This document shows positions 8,193 to 16,789 of a stretch of 64,000 bases of DNA, piece by piece. The stretch is from Loktanella atrilutea (GTDB taxonomy: Bacteria > Pseudomonadota > Alphaproteobacteria > Rhodobacterales > Rhodobacteraceae), in contig NZ_FQUE01000001.1 in the NCBI RefSeq assembly GCF_900128995.1, positions 1-64,000 of the forward strand. The letters are read 5' to 3'. The position numbers and the translations under genes were made by a program. Under the pieces are notes generated by a model. It did not search any database. It had not been told where the DNA came from and saw only the letters and a list, made by a program, of their open reading frames with translations. The number at the start of each line of letters is the position of its first letter. The stretch's first letter is position 1.

Positions 8193-8274
8193 CCGATTTT
8201 TCTAGAAAAATCGGAGGGGGGCCAGCCCCCCGTCGGCAAGCCGACTCCCCCCGAGGTATTTGCGACGAGAAGAA
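8193..8274. repeat. Intergenic repeat with three hairpins (copy A)
   Basis: Three perfect inverted repeats follow one another: a 22-bp palindrome centred on CTAG (8193-8214), a GGGGGGC/GCCCCCC hairpin (8216-8231) and GTCGGC/GCCGAC (8232-8245). A tail then reads CCCCCCGAGGTATTTG plus GACGAGAAGAAG. The tail and the G/C hairpin recur in inverted orientation near 40171-40214. It could end transcription after uvrC, be a REP-like element, or both. Confidence 0.7.
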
Positions 8275-8332
8275 GGGCGGGACCGCATCGCGTCGTCTGG
8301 CGTATCGCGCGGGCGGCGGGTAGGGTGCGGCC

Positions 8333-8995
8333 ATGACTTTGAACGTGCCCAATATCCTGACGATCCTGCGCCTGCTGGCGGCCCCCGCCGTGGCGGTGAT
8401 GTTCCTGTTCTTCGCGCGCCCCTGGGCGGACTGGTTCGCGCTCGTGCTTTTCGTCGGCGCGGCGCTGACGGATTTCGTCGATGGCTACCTGGCCCGGGCG
8501 TGGAAGCAGGAAAGCAAGTTCGGCGCGATGCTGGATCCGATCGCCGACAAGGCGATGGTGGTGATCGCGCTGCTGGTCATCACCGGGTTTTCGGGGATGA
8601 ACCCCTGGATCCTGCTGCCGGCGACCTTCATCATCTTCCGCGAGGTCTTCGTGTCGGGCCTGCGCGAATTCCTGGGGGCGACGGCGGGGCTGCTGAAGGT
8701 CACGCAGCTGGCCAAGTGGAAGACGACGGCGCAGATGGTCGGAATCGCGCTGCTGTTCGCCACCGGCGCCTTCGAGCATTATCTGGGCATGCAGACCTTC
8801 GGCATGGACCGGCAGATGCGGGACAACGTGCTCGCGGGCAACATCCCCGACGAGCTGGGGCTGGTCTGGAAGGACTGGGGCATGATGCTGAGCTGGTATC
8901 TGGGGATCACGGTCCTGTGGCTGGCGGCCGCATTGACCCTGCTGACGGGCTGGGACTACTTTCGCAAGGCCATGCCTTATCTGAGGGACGCGTGA
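8333..8995 (+). CDS. pgsA: CDP-diacylglycerol-glycerol-3-phosphate 3-phosphatidyltransferase
   Basis: A 220-residue membrane enzyme that makes phosphatidylglycerol phosphate, the committed step to PG and cardiolipin. The CDP-alcohol phosphatidyltransferase motif D-G-x2-A-R-x8-G-x3-D-x3-D is complete (D50 G51, A54 R55, G64, D68, D72). The N-terminus NVPNILTILRLLAAP is typical of PgsA. The protein is somewhat longer than E. coli PgsA, with an extra loop after the motif half. Its stop overlaps the moaD start by one base (TGATG). Confidence 0.95.
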   Translation: MTLNVPNILTILRLLAAPAVAVMFLFFARPWADWFALVLFVGAALTDFVDGYLARAWKQESKFGAMLDPIADKAMVVIALLVITGFSGMNPWILLPATFIIFREVFVSGLREFLGATAGLLKVTQLAKWKTTAQMVGIALLFATGAFEHYLGMQTFGMDRQMRDNVLAGNIPDELGLVWKDWGMMLSWYLGITVLWLAAALTLLTGWDYFRKAMPYLRDA

Positions 8996-9240
8996 TGGAC
9001 GTGCTGTACTTTGCATGGGTGCGCGAACGCATCGGCCTGCCCCGCGAGCGGGTGGAGACACAGGCCGCCACGGTGAAGGATCTGGTTACCGAGTTGCGGG
9101 CGCGCGAGGCGCGCTACGATGCGGCCTTTGCGGATACGACCGCGCTGCGGGTCGCCCTTGACCAGGTGCTGGCGGATTTCGACGCGCCGCTGGCCGGAGT
9201 GCGCGAGGTCGCGTTCTTTCCCCCGATGACGGGCGGCTGA
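8995..9240 (+). CDS. moaD: Molybdopterin synthase sulfur-carrier subunit MoaD
   Basis: An 81-residue ubiquitin-fold protein ending in MTGG. The C-terminal Gly-Gly is adenylated and thiocarboxylated, and delivers sulfur to cyclic pyranopterin monophosphate in molybdopterin synthase. The N-terminus VLYFAWVRERIG fits MoaD. The start is set by the TGATG overlap with pgsA, and the same overlap couples it to moaE, giving the expected 1:1 subunit supply. Other moco genes are not nearby apart from a MoCF-domain protein at 42.5 kb. Confidence 0.93.
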   Translation: MDVLYFAWVRERIGLPRERVETQAATVKDLVTELRAREARYDAAFADTTALRVALDQVLADFDAPLAGVREVAFFPPMTGG

Positions 9241-9683
9241 TGCCGGTCCGGGTGCAGGATGCGGTCTTTGACGCTGGGGCGGAGCTGAACGCCTTTACCG
9301 GCGCTGTCGCGGGGGCGGGGGCCGTCGTGAGTTTTACCGGAATCGTGCGCGATGTTGACGGTGGGCTGCGGGACATGCTGATCGAGCATTATCCGGGCAT
9401 GACGGAAAAGGCGATCACGGGCATCGTGGCAGAAGCGCGGGTGCGGTGGGATCTGGCCGATGCGCTGGTGATCCACCGGTTCGGACAGCTGGCGCCGGGG
9501 GCCGCGATCATGATGGTGGCCACGGCGGCGCCGCATCGGGCTGCGGCCTTTGCCGCGGCGGATTTCCTGATGGACTACCTGAAATCGCGGGCGCCCTTCT
9601 GGAAGAAGGAAGTCACGGCGGAGGGTGCGGACTGGGTCGCCGCCAAGGCCGCCGACGAGGATGCGCTGGACCGCTGGTCCTGA
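9240..9683 (+). CDS. moaE: Molybdopterin synthase catalytic subunit MoaE
   Basis: A 147-residue partner of MoaD. It converts precursor Z to molybdopterin by inserting two sulfurs from MoaD thiocarboxylate. Visible family motifs are SFTGIVRD near the start, LMIEHY-like (MLIEHYPGM), HRFGQLAPGA, the HRAAAFAAADFLMDYLK helix and the catalytic lysine region APFWKKE. The start overlaps the moaD stop by one base. Downstream, tag faces it from the other strand. Confidence 0.95.
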   Translation: MPVRVQDAVFDAGAELNAFTGAVAGAGAVVSFTGIVRDVDGGLRDMLIEHYPGMTEKAITGIVAEARVRWDLADALVIHRFGQLAPGAAIMMVATAAPHRAAAFAAADFLMDYLKSRAPFWKKEVTAEGADWVAAKAADEDALDRWS

Positions 9684-9712
9684 CCTTATCCGCAGGGAAG
9701 ACGCGCGTTGCG

Positions 9713-10282
9713 TCAGGGGTTTGTTAACGGATCGTGGCGGTGGCAGGGGACGATGTGGTCGTTCACCAGCCCGCAGGCCTGCATGAACGCGTAGACGATC
9801 GTCGGTCCGCAGAACCGGAAGCCCGCCTTCTTGAGGTCCTTCGAGATTTGCGTGGAGAGCGGTGTGAAGGCCGGCACGTCGGCCATCGTGGCACGGTGGG
9901 TCTGCAGCGGGCTGCCGTCCACGTAGTCCCACAGGAAGCGGTCGAATCCCTGCTGCGCCTCGATCCGCTGCCAGGCCTGCGCGTTGGTGATCGTCGCGGC
10001 GATCTTGCCCCGGTGGCGGATGATGCCGGGGTCGGCCAGCAGGCGGGCGATTTCGGGCTCGCCCCATGCTGCGATGATGTCGGGGTCGAAGCCGGCAAAG
10101 GCGGCGCGGAAGTTGTCGCGCTTGCGCAGGATCGTGATCCACGACAGCCCGGCCTGAAAGCCGTCGAGCACGAGCTTTTCCCACAGCGCGCGGCTGTCGT
10201 ATTCGGGCACGCCCCATTCGGTGTCGTGGTAGGCCTGGTAGAGCGGGTCGTCGCCCGCCCAGGCGCAGCGGATCGGTGGCAT
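9713..10282 (-). CDS. tag: DNA-3-methyladenine glycosylase I
   Basis: A 189-residue base-excision enzyme that removes 3-methyladenine. The N-terminus carries the Cys6 and His19 zinc ligands (RCAWAGDD, then YHDTEWG). The C-terminal pair is in the last 20 residues (NDHIVPCHRH). The core holds the family motif QAGLSWITILRKRDNFR. It is monocistronic, convergent with moaE and divergent from the EAL gene. A CtrA-like half-site lies in the 84-bp divergent spacer. Note a one-gene repair unit near uvrC. Confidence 0.95.
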   Translation of the reverse strand: MPPIRCAWAGDDPLYQAYHDTEWGVPEYDSRALWEKLVLDGFQAGLSWITILRKRDNFRAAFAGFDPDIIAAWGEPEIARLLADPGIIRHRGKIAATITNAQAWQRIEAQQGFDRFLWDYVDGSPLQTHRATMADVPAFTPLSTQISKDLKKAGFRFCGPTIVYAFMQACGLVNDHIVPCHRHDPLTNP

Positions 10283-10306
10283 GAGGTGACCTCTGGCGGG
10301 GATGTC

Positions 10307-10321
10307 TTAACCCGGTGTTAG
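10307..10321 (+). promoter_or_regulatory. CtrA-like site with one mismatch (TTAAC-N5-GTTAG)
   Basis: TTAACCCGGTGTTAG matches TTAA-N7-TTAA except for the last base. It sits 46 bp before the EAL gene start and 25 bp before the divergent tag start, where it could act on either. The identification is by pattern only; compare the perfect site at 29978. Confidence 0.35.
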
Positions 10322-10366
10322 GCGGCAGGCGGCACTGTGGCAAGGCCCGGAATTGGATCGCATGCC

Positions 10367-11200
10367 ATGTCGCAGACCCGCCTTCACCCGACGCCCGCAG
10401 GGGACGATGATTTCGCCGATCCGCTGCAGTACGCCTTTGCCAGCCGCGATGCGGATACGCCGCAACTCGTGTCGCGCGCGCTGGACCGGGGGCAGGCAAA
10501 GCTGGCCTTTCAGCCGATCGTCATGGCGGCGGACCCCGCGCGGACAGCCTTTCACGAAGGGCTGATCCGGCTGCTGGACGATGCGGGGCGGGTCATTCCT
10601 GCCGCCAATTTCATGCCGCAGGTGACGAATACGGAGATCGGGCGCCGGATCGACGTGCTGACGCTGGACCTTGCCCTGCGGATGCTGCGGCAGAACCCGG
10701 CGATGCGGCTGTCGGTCAACGTCTCGGCCCGGTCGCTGGGCGACTGGCGCTGGCGCCAGACGCTGGAAGCCGGGCTGGCGGAACGCGGCGCGCTGGGCGA
10801 GCGTCTGATCTTCGAGATCAGCGAAGCTTCTGCCATGATGCTGCACGAGGTCGTCATGCACTTCATGCAGGACATGCAACCGCGTGGCGTGGCCTTTGCG
10901 CTGGACGGCTTCGGCGGCGGGATGACGGCCTTCCGGCACCTGAAGGATTTCTTCTTCGACATGGTGAAGGTCGACAAGACCTTCGTGAAGGGGATCGCCG
11001 GCGACCCCGACAATCAGGTGCTGGTGGAGGCGCTGGTGACCGTGGCCCACCAGTTCGAGATGTTCGCGATCGTCGAGGGGGTGGAGAATGCCCAGGACGC
11101 GCGATGGCTGCAGGGAATTCCGGTCGACTGTATGCAGGGCTATCACTTCGGCGCCCCCCGGTTCGAAATCGACGACTTGGTTCGAGTTGCCCTTCCCTGA
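10367..11200 (+). CDS. Degenerate EAL-domain protein (probably not an active c-di-GMP phosphodiesterase)
   Basis: A 277-residue stand-alone EAL domain without sensor, GGDEF or membrane parts. Several active-site positions remain: Asn118 (SVNVS), Glu150 (FEISE), Lys201/204 (VKVDK), Glu237/240 (VEGVE), Gln257. The signature EAL itself is EGL (64-66) and the metal-binding DDFG is DGFG (180-183), so the second Asp of the catalytic pair is Gly. Enzymes need that Asp for metal binding, so this is likely a c-di-GMP receptor or an unrelated protein-interaction module. The ATG at 10367 is preferred to an upstream GTG. phaA follows 86 bp downstream on the same strand. Confidence 0.85.
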   Translation: MSQTRLHPTPAGDDDFADPLQYAFASRDADTPQLVSRALDRGQAKLAFQPIVMAADPARTAFHEGLIRLLDDAGRVIPAANFMPQVTNTEIGRRIDVLTLDLALRMLRQNPAMRLSVNVSARSLGDWRWRQTLEAGLAERGALGERLIFEISEASAMMLHEVVMHFMQDMQPRGVAFALDGFGGGMTAFRHLKDFFFDMVKVDKTFVKGIAGDPDNQVLVEALVTVAHQFEMFAIVEGVENAQDARWLQGIPVDCMQGYHFGAPRFEIDDLVRVALP

Positions 11201-11286
11201 CGTGCGGCATACATTCGGGTGCAAGACGCGGAGGGGGGACGACGTCATGCCTGCTTCGCGGCCTGCAACCGCTAGAAAGGGTTAAC

Positions 11287-12462
11287 ATGACCAATGTCGT
11301 GATCGCGTCCGCCGGGCGCACCGCTGTCGGAAGTTTCCTCGGCTCGTTCGCCGCAACGCCTGCCCACGATCTGGGGGCCGCCATGCTGGAGGGCATCGTG
11401 GAGCGCGCCGGGATCGACAAGTCCGAGGTGAGCGAGACGATTCTGGGTCAGGTGCTGACCGCGGCGCAGGGGCAGAACCCGGCGCGTCAGGCGCATATCA
11501 ACGCGGGGCTTCCGATCGAGTCCGCGGCCTGGTCGATCAACCAGGTCTGCGGGTCGGGCCTGCGGGCCGTGGCGATCGCCGCGCAGCATATCCAGCTGGG
11601 TGACGCCACGATCGTCGCCGCTGGCGGGCAGGAGAACATGTCGATGTCGCCCCACGCGGCCAACCTGCGTCAGGGCCACAAGATGGGCGACGTGACCTAC
11701 ATCGATACGATGATCAAGGACGGTCTGTGGGACGCCTTCAACGGCTATCACATGGGTCAGACGGCAGAGAATGTGGCCGAGAAGTACCAGATCAGTCGTG
11801 ATCAGCAGGATGAATTCGCCGTCGGATCGCAGAACAAGGCCGAGGCCGCGCAGAAGGCCGGCAAGTTCAAGGACGAGATCATTCCCTTCACCATCAAGAC
11901 CCGCAAGGGCGACGTGGTGATGGACAGCGACGAATACATCCGCCACGGCGCCACGATCGAGGCGATGCAGAAGCTGCGTCCCGCCTTTGCCAAGGACGGA
12001 TCGGTCACGGCGGCCAATGCCTCTGGCCTGAACGACGGCGCCGCCGGCTGCCTGCTGATGACGGCGGAGGAGGCGGAGAAGCGCGGGATCGAGCCACTGG
12101 CGCGGATCGTGTCCTACGCAACGGCCGGTCTCGATCCCAAGATCATGGGCGTCGGCCCGATCTTTGCCTCGCGCAAGGCGCTGGAGAAAGCGGGCTGGAA
12201 AGCGGCAGACCTCGAATTGGTCGAGGCGAACGAGGCGTTCGCCGCGCAGGCCTGTGCGGTAAACAAGGAGATGGGCTGGGACCCCGAGATCGTGAACGTG
12301 AACGGCGGCGCCATCGCTATCGGTCATCCGATCGGCGCCTCGGGCGCCCGGGTTTTGAACACCCTGCTGTTCGAGATGCAGCGCCGCGGCGTGAAGAAGG
12401 GCCTTGCGACACTGTGCATCGGCGGCGGCATGGGTGTCGCCATGTGCGTCGAGCGGCCCTGA
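11287..12462 (+). CDS. phaA: Acetyl-CoA C-acetyltransferase (beta-ketothiolase)
   Basis: A 391-residue thiolase that condenses two acetyl-CoA to acetoacetyl-CoA, the first step of polyhydroxybutyrate synthesis. The acyl-accepting Cys88 is in [10 protein letters not shown]. The catalytic His lies in [13 protein letters not shown] and the base Cys in TLCIGGGMG near the C-terminus. The start is preceded by AGAAAGGG. phaB follows 145 bp downstream with its own strong ribosome-binding site, and that context favours biosynthetic PhaA over a catabolic AtoB role. phaC and phaR are not in the window. Confidence 0.95.
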   Translation: MTNVVIASAGRTAVGSFLGSFAATPAHDLGAAMLEGIVERAGIDKSEVSETILGQVLTAAQGQNPARQAHINAGLPIESAAWSINQVCGSGLRAVAIAAQHIQLGDATIVAAGGQENMSMSPHAANLRQGHKMGDVTYIDTMIKDGLWDAFNGYHMGQTAENVAEKYQISRDQQDEFAVGSQNKAEAAQKAGKFKDEIIPFTIKTRKGDVVMDSDEYIRHGATIEAMQKLRPAFAKDGSVTAANASGLNDGAAGCLLMTAEEAEKRGIEPLARIVSYATAGLDPKIMGVGPIFASRKALEKAGWKAADLELVEANEAFAAQACAVNKEMGWDPEIVNVNGGAIAIGHPIGASGARVLNTLLFEMQRRGVKKGLATLCIGGGMGVAMCVERP

Positions 12463-12607
12463 CCGCCTTCGCCCGCGTCCCACCTGGGGCGCGAGCATAA
12501 GCGCTTCACCAACAGCCGGAGATCCGAAACAGAGAACCACAACGAAACCGGTGGACGCAACATTATTGCTCTTTACACTGAAGTGACGATCAAGGGAGGA
12601 AAGACAC

Positions 12608-13330
12608 ATGGCTCGAGTGGCACTTGTCACAGGGGGGACGCGCGGCATCGGCGCGGCCATTGCAACCGCACTGAAGGAGGCCGGATACAGCGTCGCCGCG
12701 ACCTATGCGGGCAATGACGAAAAGGCCAAGGCCTTTTCCGATGAGCACGGCATCAAGACCTACAAGTGGGACGTCGGCAGCTATGACGCCTGCAAGGAGG
12801 GCATCGCGGGGATCGAGGCCGACCTCGGTCCGATCGAGGTGCTGGTGAACAATGCGGGCATCACCCGCGACGCGCCCTTTCACAAGATGACGCCGGACCA
12901 GTGGAACCAGGTTATCGACACCAACCTGACAGGCGTCTTCAACATGACCCATCCGGTGTGGCCCGGCATGCGCGAGCGCAAGTTCGGGCGGATCATCACG
13001 ATCAGTTCGATCAACGGGCAGAAGGGCCAGTTCGCGCAGGCGAACTATTCCGCCGCCAAGGCCGGTGACATCGGGTTCACCAAGGCGCTGGCGCAGGAAG
13101 GCGCGCGCGCGGGGATTACCGTCAACGTGATATGCCCGGGCTATATCAACACCGACATGATGAGCACCATTCCCGAGAAAGTCATGGACAGCATCGTGGG
13201 CGGCATTCCAGTCGGCCGGCTGGGCGAACCCGCGGAGATCGCCCGCGCGGTGGTCTTCCTCGCCTCCGACGATGCAGCCTTCATCACCGGGGCTACGCTG
13301 ACCGCGAACGGCGGGCAGTACATGGCCTGA
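12608..13330 (+). CDS. phaB: Acetoacetyl-CoA reductase (NADPH)
   Basis: A 240-residue SDR that makes (R)-3-hydroxybutyryl-CoA, the monomer for PHB synthase. It shows the cofactor motif TGGTRGIGAAI, NNAGITRDAPFHKM, catalytic Ser in ISSINGQKGQ and Tyr/Lys in ANYSAAKAG, all typical of PhaB. The sequence AAGGGAGGA (12592-12600) is a near-ideal Shine-Dalgarno. The gene is closed by a strong terminator. It works with phaA upstream. Confidence 0.96.
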   Translation: MARVALVTGGTRGIGAAIATALKEAGYSVAATYAGNDEKAKAFSDEHGIKTYKWDVGSYDACKEGIAGIEADLGPIEVLVNNAGITRDAPFHKMTPDQWNQVIDTNLTGVFNMTHPVWPGMRERKFGRIITISSINGQKGQFAQANYSAAKAGDIGFTKALAQEGARAGITVNVICPGYINTDMMSTIPEKVMDSIVGGIPVGRLGEPAEIARAVVFLASDDAAFITGATLTANGGQYMA

Positions 13331-13355
13331 GGCACGAAGACGTGCTAGGCGCGAC

Positions 13356-13381
13356 AGGCCGGGGTAAGTCCCCGGCCTTTT
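13356..13381 (+). terminator. Rho-independent terminator after phaB
   Basis: A 9-bp G/C-rich stem AGGCCGGGG / CCCCGGCCT with a TAAGT-type loop, followed by a short run of T. It lies 25 bp after the phaB stop and 17 bp before the next gene. Confidence 0.85.
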
Positions 13382-13397
13382 GCATGGCGGGGATCAC

Positions 13398-14282
13398 ATG
13401 ACACGCAAGGGTGCGACACTGACGGGGTTCATCGCCGTACTGCTCTGGTCCCTGCTGGCGGTTCTGACGGTGCTGACCTCTCCGGTGCCACCGTTCCAGC
13501 TCGCGGCGCTGACCTTCGCGGTGGGCGCGGGTGTCGGTCTGGTCTGGGGGGCGGCGACGGGCACGCTGGGACGTTTGCGACAGGTGCCGGTGGCGGTCTA
13601 CGCGATGGGAACCTTCGGGTTGTTCGGCTATCACGCGCTTTATTTTTCGGCGCTTCGGCTGGCACCACCGGCAGAGGCGGGGCTGATCGCCTACCTTTGG
13701 CCGCTCCTAATCGTGCTGCTGTCAGGCCTGCTTCCGGGAGAGACCCTGCGCCGCGGCCACGTCGCCGGGGCGGTGCTGGGATTTGCGGGGGCTGCACTGA
13801 TCATTCTGGGCGGCCGCGGCGTGGCGGGCACGGGCGCCTTCGCCGGCTATGCGCTGGCGCTGCTGTGCGCGCTGTTCTGGTCGGGCTATTCGGTCCTGTC
13901 CCGACGGCTGGGTGGCGTGCCGACGGTGAGCGTGACGGTATTCTGCGCCGCGACCGCGGTTCTGGCTGCCGTGGTTCACATGGTGACGGAAAACCCGGTG
14001 GCACCATCCGCCGTCGGCTGGCTGGCGATCATCGGGCTGGGGCTTGGGCCGGTGGGGCTGGCGTTCTTCGTCTGGGACATCGGGGTGAAGGCCGGGGATA
14101 TCCAGGTGCTTGGCACCGCATCGTATGCGGCACCCGTGCTGTCGACGATGGTGCTGGTTCTGGCGGGTCAATCGCCCGCGACATGGGCGCTGGCAGGGGC
14201 CACGGTCCTGATCGCCGGTGGGGCTGCACTGGCCGCAAGGGCCAGTGCAAAAGGACCGATCGTTACGCCGACAGACGTGTGA
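13398..14282 (+). CDS. EamA/DMT-superfamily transporter
   Basis: A 294-residue inner-membrane protein with about ten hydrophobic helices in two EamA repeats. Typical signs are GFIAVLLWSLLAVL at the start, YALYFSALRLAPPAEAGLIAYLWPLL-like sequence in the middle, and ALLCALFWSGYSVLSRR at the start of the second repeat. Members export amino acids or other metabolites; substrate cannot be assigned. The start follows the phaB terminator closely. Its 3' end overlaps the YdcH-like gene on the opposite strand by 20 bp. Confidence 0.9.
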   Translation: MTRKGATLTGFIAVLLWSLLAVLTVLTSPVPPFQLAALTFAVGAGVGLVWGAATGTLGRLRQVPVAVYAMGTFGLFGYHALYFSALRLAPPAEAGLIAYLWPLLIVLLSGLLPGETLRRGHVAGAVLGFAGAALIILGGRGVAGTGAFAGYALALLCALFWSGYSVLSRRLGGVPTVSVTVFCAATAVLAAVVHMVTENPVAPSAVGWLAIIGLGLGPVGLAFFVWDIGVKAGDIQVLGTASYAAPVLSTMVLVLAGQSPATWALAGATVLIAGGAALAARASAKGPIVTPTDV

Positions 14283-14427
14283 TCGCTTGCTTGATCATCA
14301 GCTTCTGCTTTTTCAGGCGAGAGATCTCCTGATCGTCGATCGCCGGGCGGCGCTGAAGCGATTCGACCGACTCGGACAGGATCTGGTGCTTCTTTTTCAG
14401 TTCCTCAACGTGCGAACTCAAGCTCAT
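14263..14427 (-). CDS. YdcH/DUF465-family small protein
   Basis: A 54-residue, highly charged, mostly helical protein (SSHVEELKKKHQILSESV, then DDQEISRLKKQKLMIKQ), the usual size and pattern of DUF465. Function is unknown; it is widespread in Rhodobacterales. It overlaps the end of the EamA gene by 20 bp on the opposite strand, so both reading frames share those codons. A GGAGCC element precedes the start. Confidence 0.85.
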   Translation of the reverse strand: MSLSSHVEELKKKHQILSESVESLQRRPAIDDQEISRLKKQKLMIKQAITRLSA

Positions 14428-14649
14428 GGTCGGCTCCTTTTGCTGTCATTGAACAGTTACATTCCAGCACAGACCGGTTTCAAAGTCACGGTGTTTGGCC
14501 CGATCCTGCCGTTTGCCCAGTTTCAGACGCAATTATTGCCAAGAGATTAATCTCGCCACGGCAATTTTTCGCTACCTCCGTCGCCGTGATCGCCATGGGG
14601 GTCGCAATGTCGGACAGCGCGCCCATATGCGCCCGCCGCTGGCCCGGCA

Positions 14650-14865
14650 TCAAGGCGAGGTGTCGATCTGCGCGTCGCGCATCACGGCGCGGGCCAAGAA
14701 CAGATCGCGGTCTGCCACCATGACGCGGCGCGGCAATATGCCAAGGCTGCCGTCGAGGATGCTCATGTTTACGTCAAACTGGAAACAGGTTATGTCCTCG
14801 GCGTCCAGAAGGGCGGTCGCAAGGGCGATGACGGTCGGGTCATTGGTGCGCAGCAGTTCTTTCAT
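14650..14865 (-). CDS. DUF2007-domain small protein
   Basis: A 71-residue protein opening with MKELLRTNDPTVIALATALL and carrying the DUF2007 core (a buried beta-strand FQFDVNMSILDGSLGILPRRVMV and a C-terminal helix DLFLARAVMRD). The family is described only as putative signal-transducing or metal-related; no catalytic site is known. ATG at 14865 fits the family better than an in-frame TTG two codons upstream. It is divergent from the polyprenyl synthase gene 58 bp away, an arrangement I recall from other roseobacters. Confidence 0.85.
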   Translation of the reverse strand: MKELLRTNDPTVIALATALLDAEDITCFQFDVNMSILDGSLGILPRRVMVADRDLFLARAVMRDAQIDTSP

Positions 14866-14923
14866 GGGCAAAACCTAAGTCGCGCCCGCGCCCTTGTCCA
14901 TTCAGCCTGCGAAAGTTGCCGTC

Positions 14924-15922
14924 ATGAGCCTCGATCACGCCGCTTCGAAACCCCACGAGCGGCTGGCTGCCGCGCTGTCCGGGGACATGGCCGCCGTGAA
15001 CGACATGATCGCGGCACGCATGGCGTCGGAACACGCGCCGCGCATTCCCGAAGTGACGGCACATCTGGTGAACGCGGGCGGCAAACGGTTGCGGCCGATG
15101 CTGACGCTCGCCGCGGCACGGCTTTGCGGCTACGACGGACCCTTCCACGTCCATCTGGCGGCGACGGTGGAGTTCATCCACACCGCCACCCTGCTGCACG
15201 ACGACGTCGTTGATGAAAGCGACAAGCGGCGCGGGCGGCCGACGGCGAACCTGCTGTGGGACAACACCTCGAGCGTGCTGGTGGGCGACTACCTCTTTGC
15301 CCGCAGCTTTCAGTTGATGGTCGAGACGGGCAGCCTGCGGGTGCTGGATATCCTTGCCAATGCGGCGGCAACGATAGCGGAGGGCGAGGTCCTGCAATTG
15401 ACGGCGGCGCGCAACATTGCGACGACAGAGGAAACCTACCTCAAGGTCGTGCGGGGCAAGACCGCGGCGCTGTTTTCCGCCGCGACAGAGGTGGGCGGCG
15501 TCATCGCTGGTGCGCCGGAGGATCAGGTCAAGGCGCTGCATGACTATGGCGATGCGCTGGGGATTGCCTTTCAGATCGTCGACGACCTGCTGGACTGGCA
15601 GGGCGGGGCCGGGATCGGCAAGAACGTCGGCGACGATTTCCGAGAGGGCAAGATGACACTGCCCGTGATCCGCGCGATTGCCGCGGGCGACGCCGAGGAC
15701 CGCGTGTTCTGGACCCGCACGCTGGAAAAGCGCGTGATCGAGGCGGGCGATCAGGACCGGGCGCTGGCCTTGCTGGACAGGCACGGCACGCTGGCCAGCA
15801 CGCGTGACGATGCGCTGATGTGGGCGGACAGGGCCAAGACCGCGCTGGCAGCGCTGCCGGATCACCAGATCCGCGAGATGCTGACGGATCTGGCGGACTA
15901 TGTGGTGGCGCGCCTCGTCTGA
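14924..15922 (+). CDS. ispB: Polyprenyl diphosphate synthase (octa/deca-prenyl, ubiquinone side chain)
   Basis: A 332-residue trans-prenyltransferase that adds isopentenyl units to build the quinone tail. The first Asp-rich motif DDVVDESDKRRG starts at residue 93. The second, DDLLDWQG, lies in the C-terminal half. GGKRLRP (about 53-59) binds IPP. The chain-length residues ahead of the first motif (FIHTATLLHDD) are small, as in long-chain enzymes. Product length (C40 or C50) is not certain. It is convergent, 3 bp apart, with ispE, which supplies the same isoprenoid pathway. Confidence 0.93.
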   Translation: MSLDHAASKPHERLAAALSGDMAAVNDMIAARMASEHAPRIPEVTAHLVNAGGKRLRPMLTLAAARLCGYDGPFHVHLAATVEFIHTATLLHDDVVDESDKRRGRPTANLLWDNTSSVLVGDYLFARSFQLMVETGSLRVLDILANAAATIAEGEVLQLTAARNIATTEETYLKVVRGKTAALFSAATEVGGVIAGAPEDQVKALHDYGDALGIAFQIVDDLLDWQGGAGIGKNVGDDFREGKMTLPVIRAIAAGDAEDRVFWTRTLEKRVIEAGDQDRALALLDRHGTLASTRDDALMWADRAKTALAALPDHQIREMLTDLADYVVARLV

Positions 15923-15925
15923 CGC

Positions 15926-16789
15926 TCAGGCGCGCTGCACGGCGGCCGGGGCGACCCACCACGCCATTTCTGCCACCTGAACCGCGCGGGCCGTAAGCCG
16001 GGCCGCAGCCATGTCTTGCACCAGTGCCCAGCACGTGGCACCGGAGCCTGACAGGCCGACGGCCTTGACCGCTGGCAGACGCTGCAGCCGGTCAAGCACC
16101 CGGTCGATATCCGGCGCCATGCTGCGGGCCGTGTCCAGCAGGTCGTTGCGCTGGTGCGACAGCCAGTGCGCGAAATCGTCGAAGGCCATGCCATGGGGCA
16201 GATCCGCCATGGGATCGTTGTGACGCGATGCCAGTGCCTTGAAGACCTGCGGCGTAGGGGTTTTGACCCGAGGATTGACTAGGACGAGCGCACAGTCGGG
16301 CAGGGCCGGCGCGTGGGCGATGTGATCGCCCGTGCCGGTCATGTGCAACGGGCCCGGCCCCGACAGGCAGGCCGGCACATCGGCGCCAAGGGCCAGCACC
16401 TCTGGATGGTCGGCGGGCAGGGGGGTGACGTCCCAGAATGCCGCCAGCAGCGTCAGCGCGGCTGCGGCGTCCGCGGACCCGCCGCCGACGCCCGCCGCGT
16501 GGGGCAGGTTCTTTTCCAGCTGCAGCCCGGCGCCACGGTCGACACCGCGCACCCGCGCCAGCGCATGGGCCGCGCGCAGCACGAGGTTGCGGTCGTCCGT
16601 CGGCACGCCTTGCGCAAATGGGCCGCCGACGGTCAGGCGCAGGTCTGGGGCGGGCTGCACGGTCAGCCGGTCACCCAGATCGACGAAGACCACGAGCGAA
16701 TCGAGCGTATGATAGCCATCGTCGCGCTGACCGGTCACGTGCAGCGTCAGGTTCACCTTGGCCGGGGCATCTGCGGTCAGCCTGCTCAT
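15926..16789 (-). CDS. ispE: 4-diphosphocytidyl-2-C-methyl-D-erythritol kinase
   Basis: A 287-residue GHMP kinase of the MEP pathway; it phosphorylates CDP-ME. The substrate-binding start APAKVNLTLHVTGQRDDGYH, the ATP loop HAAGVGGGSADAAAAL and the C-terminal motif LSGSGATCWAL are all present. The ATG overlaps the TPR gene stop by 4 nt, so it is translated after the TPR protein. The role fits with the prenyl synthase that converges on it. Confidence 0.95.
   Translation of the reverse strand: MSRLTADAPAKVNLTLHVTGQRDDGYHTLDSLVVFVDLGDRLTVQPAPDLRLTVGGPFAQGVPTDDRNLVLRAAHALARVRGVDRGAGLQLEKNLPHAAGVGGGSADAAAALTLLAAFWDVTPLPADHPEVLALGADVPACLSGPGPLHMTGTGDHIAHAPALPDCALVLVNPRVKTPTPQVFKALASRHNDPMADLPHGMAFDDFAHWLSHQRNDLLDTARSMAPDIDRVLDRLQRLPAVKAVGLSGSGATCWALVQDMAAARLTARAVQVAEMAWWVAPAAVQRA

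Noticed and set aside
8193-8274. CRISPR-like or riboswitch interpretation of the hairpins after uvrC
   Set aside because: There is one array of different hairpins, not regular repeat-spacer units, and no known riboswitch core; the conserved tail at 40.2 kb supports a dispersed repeat.
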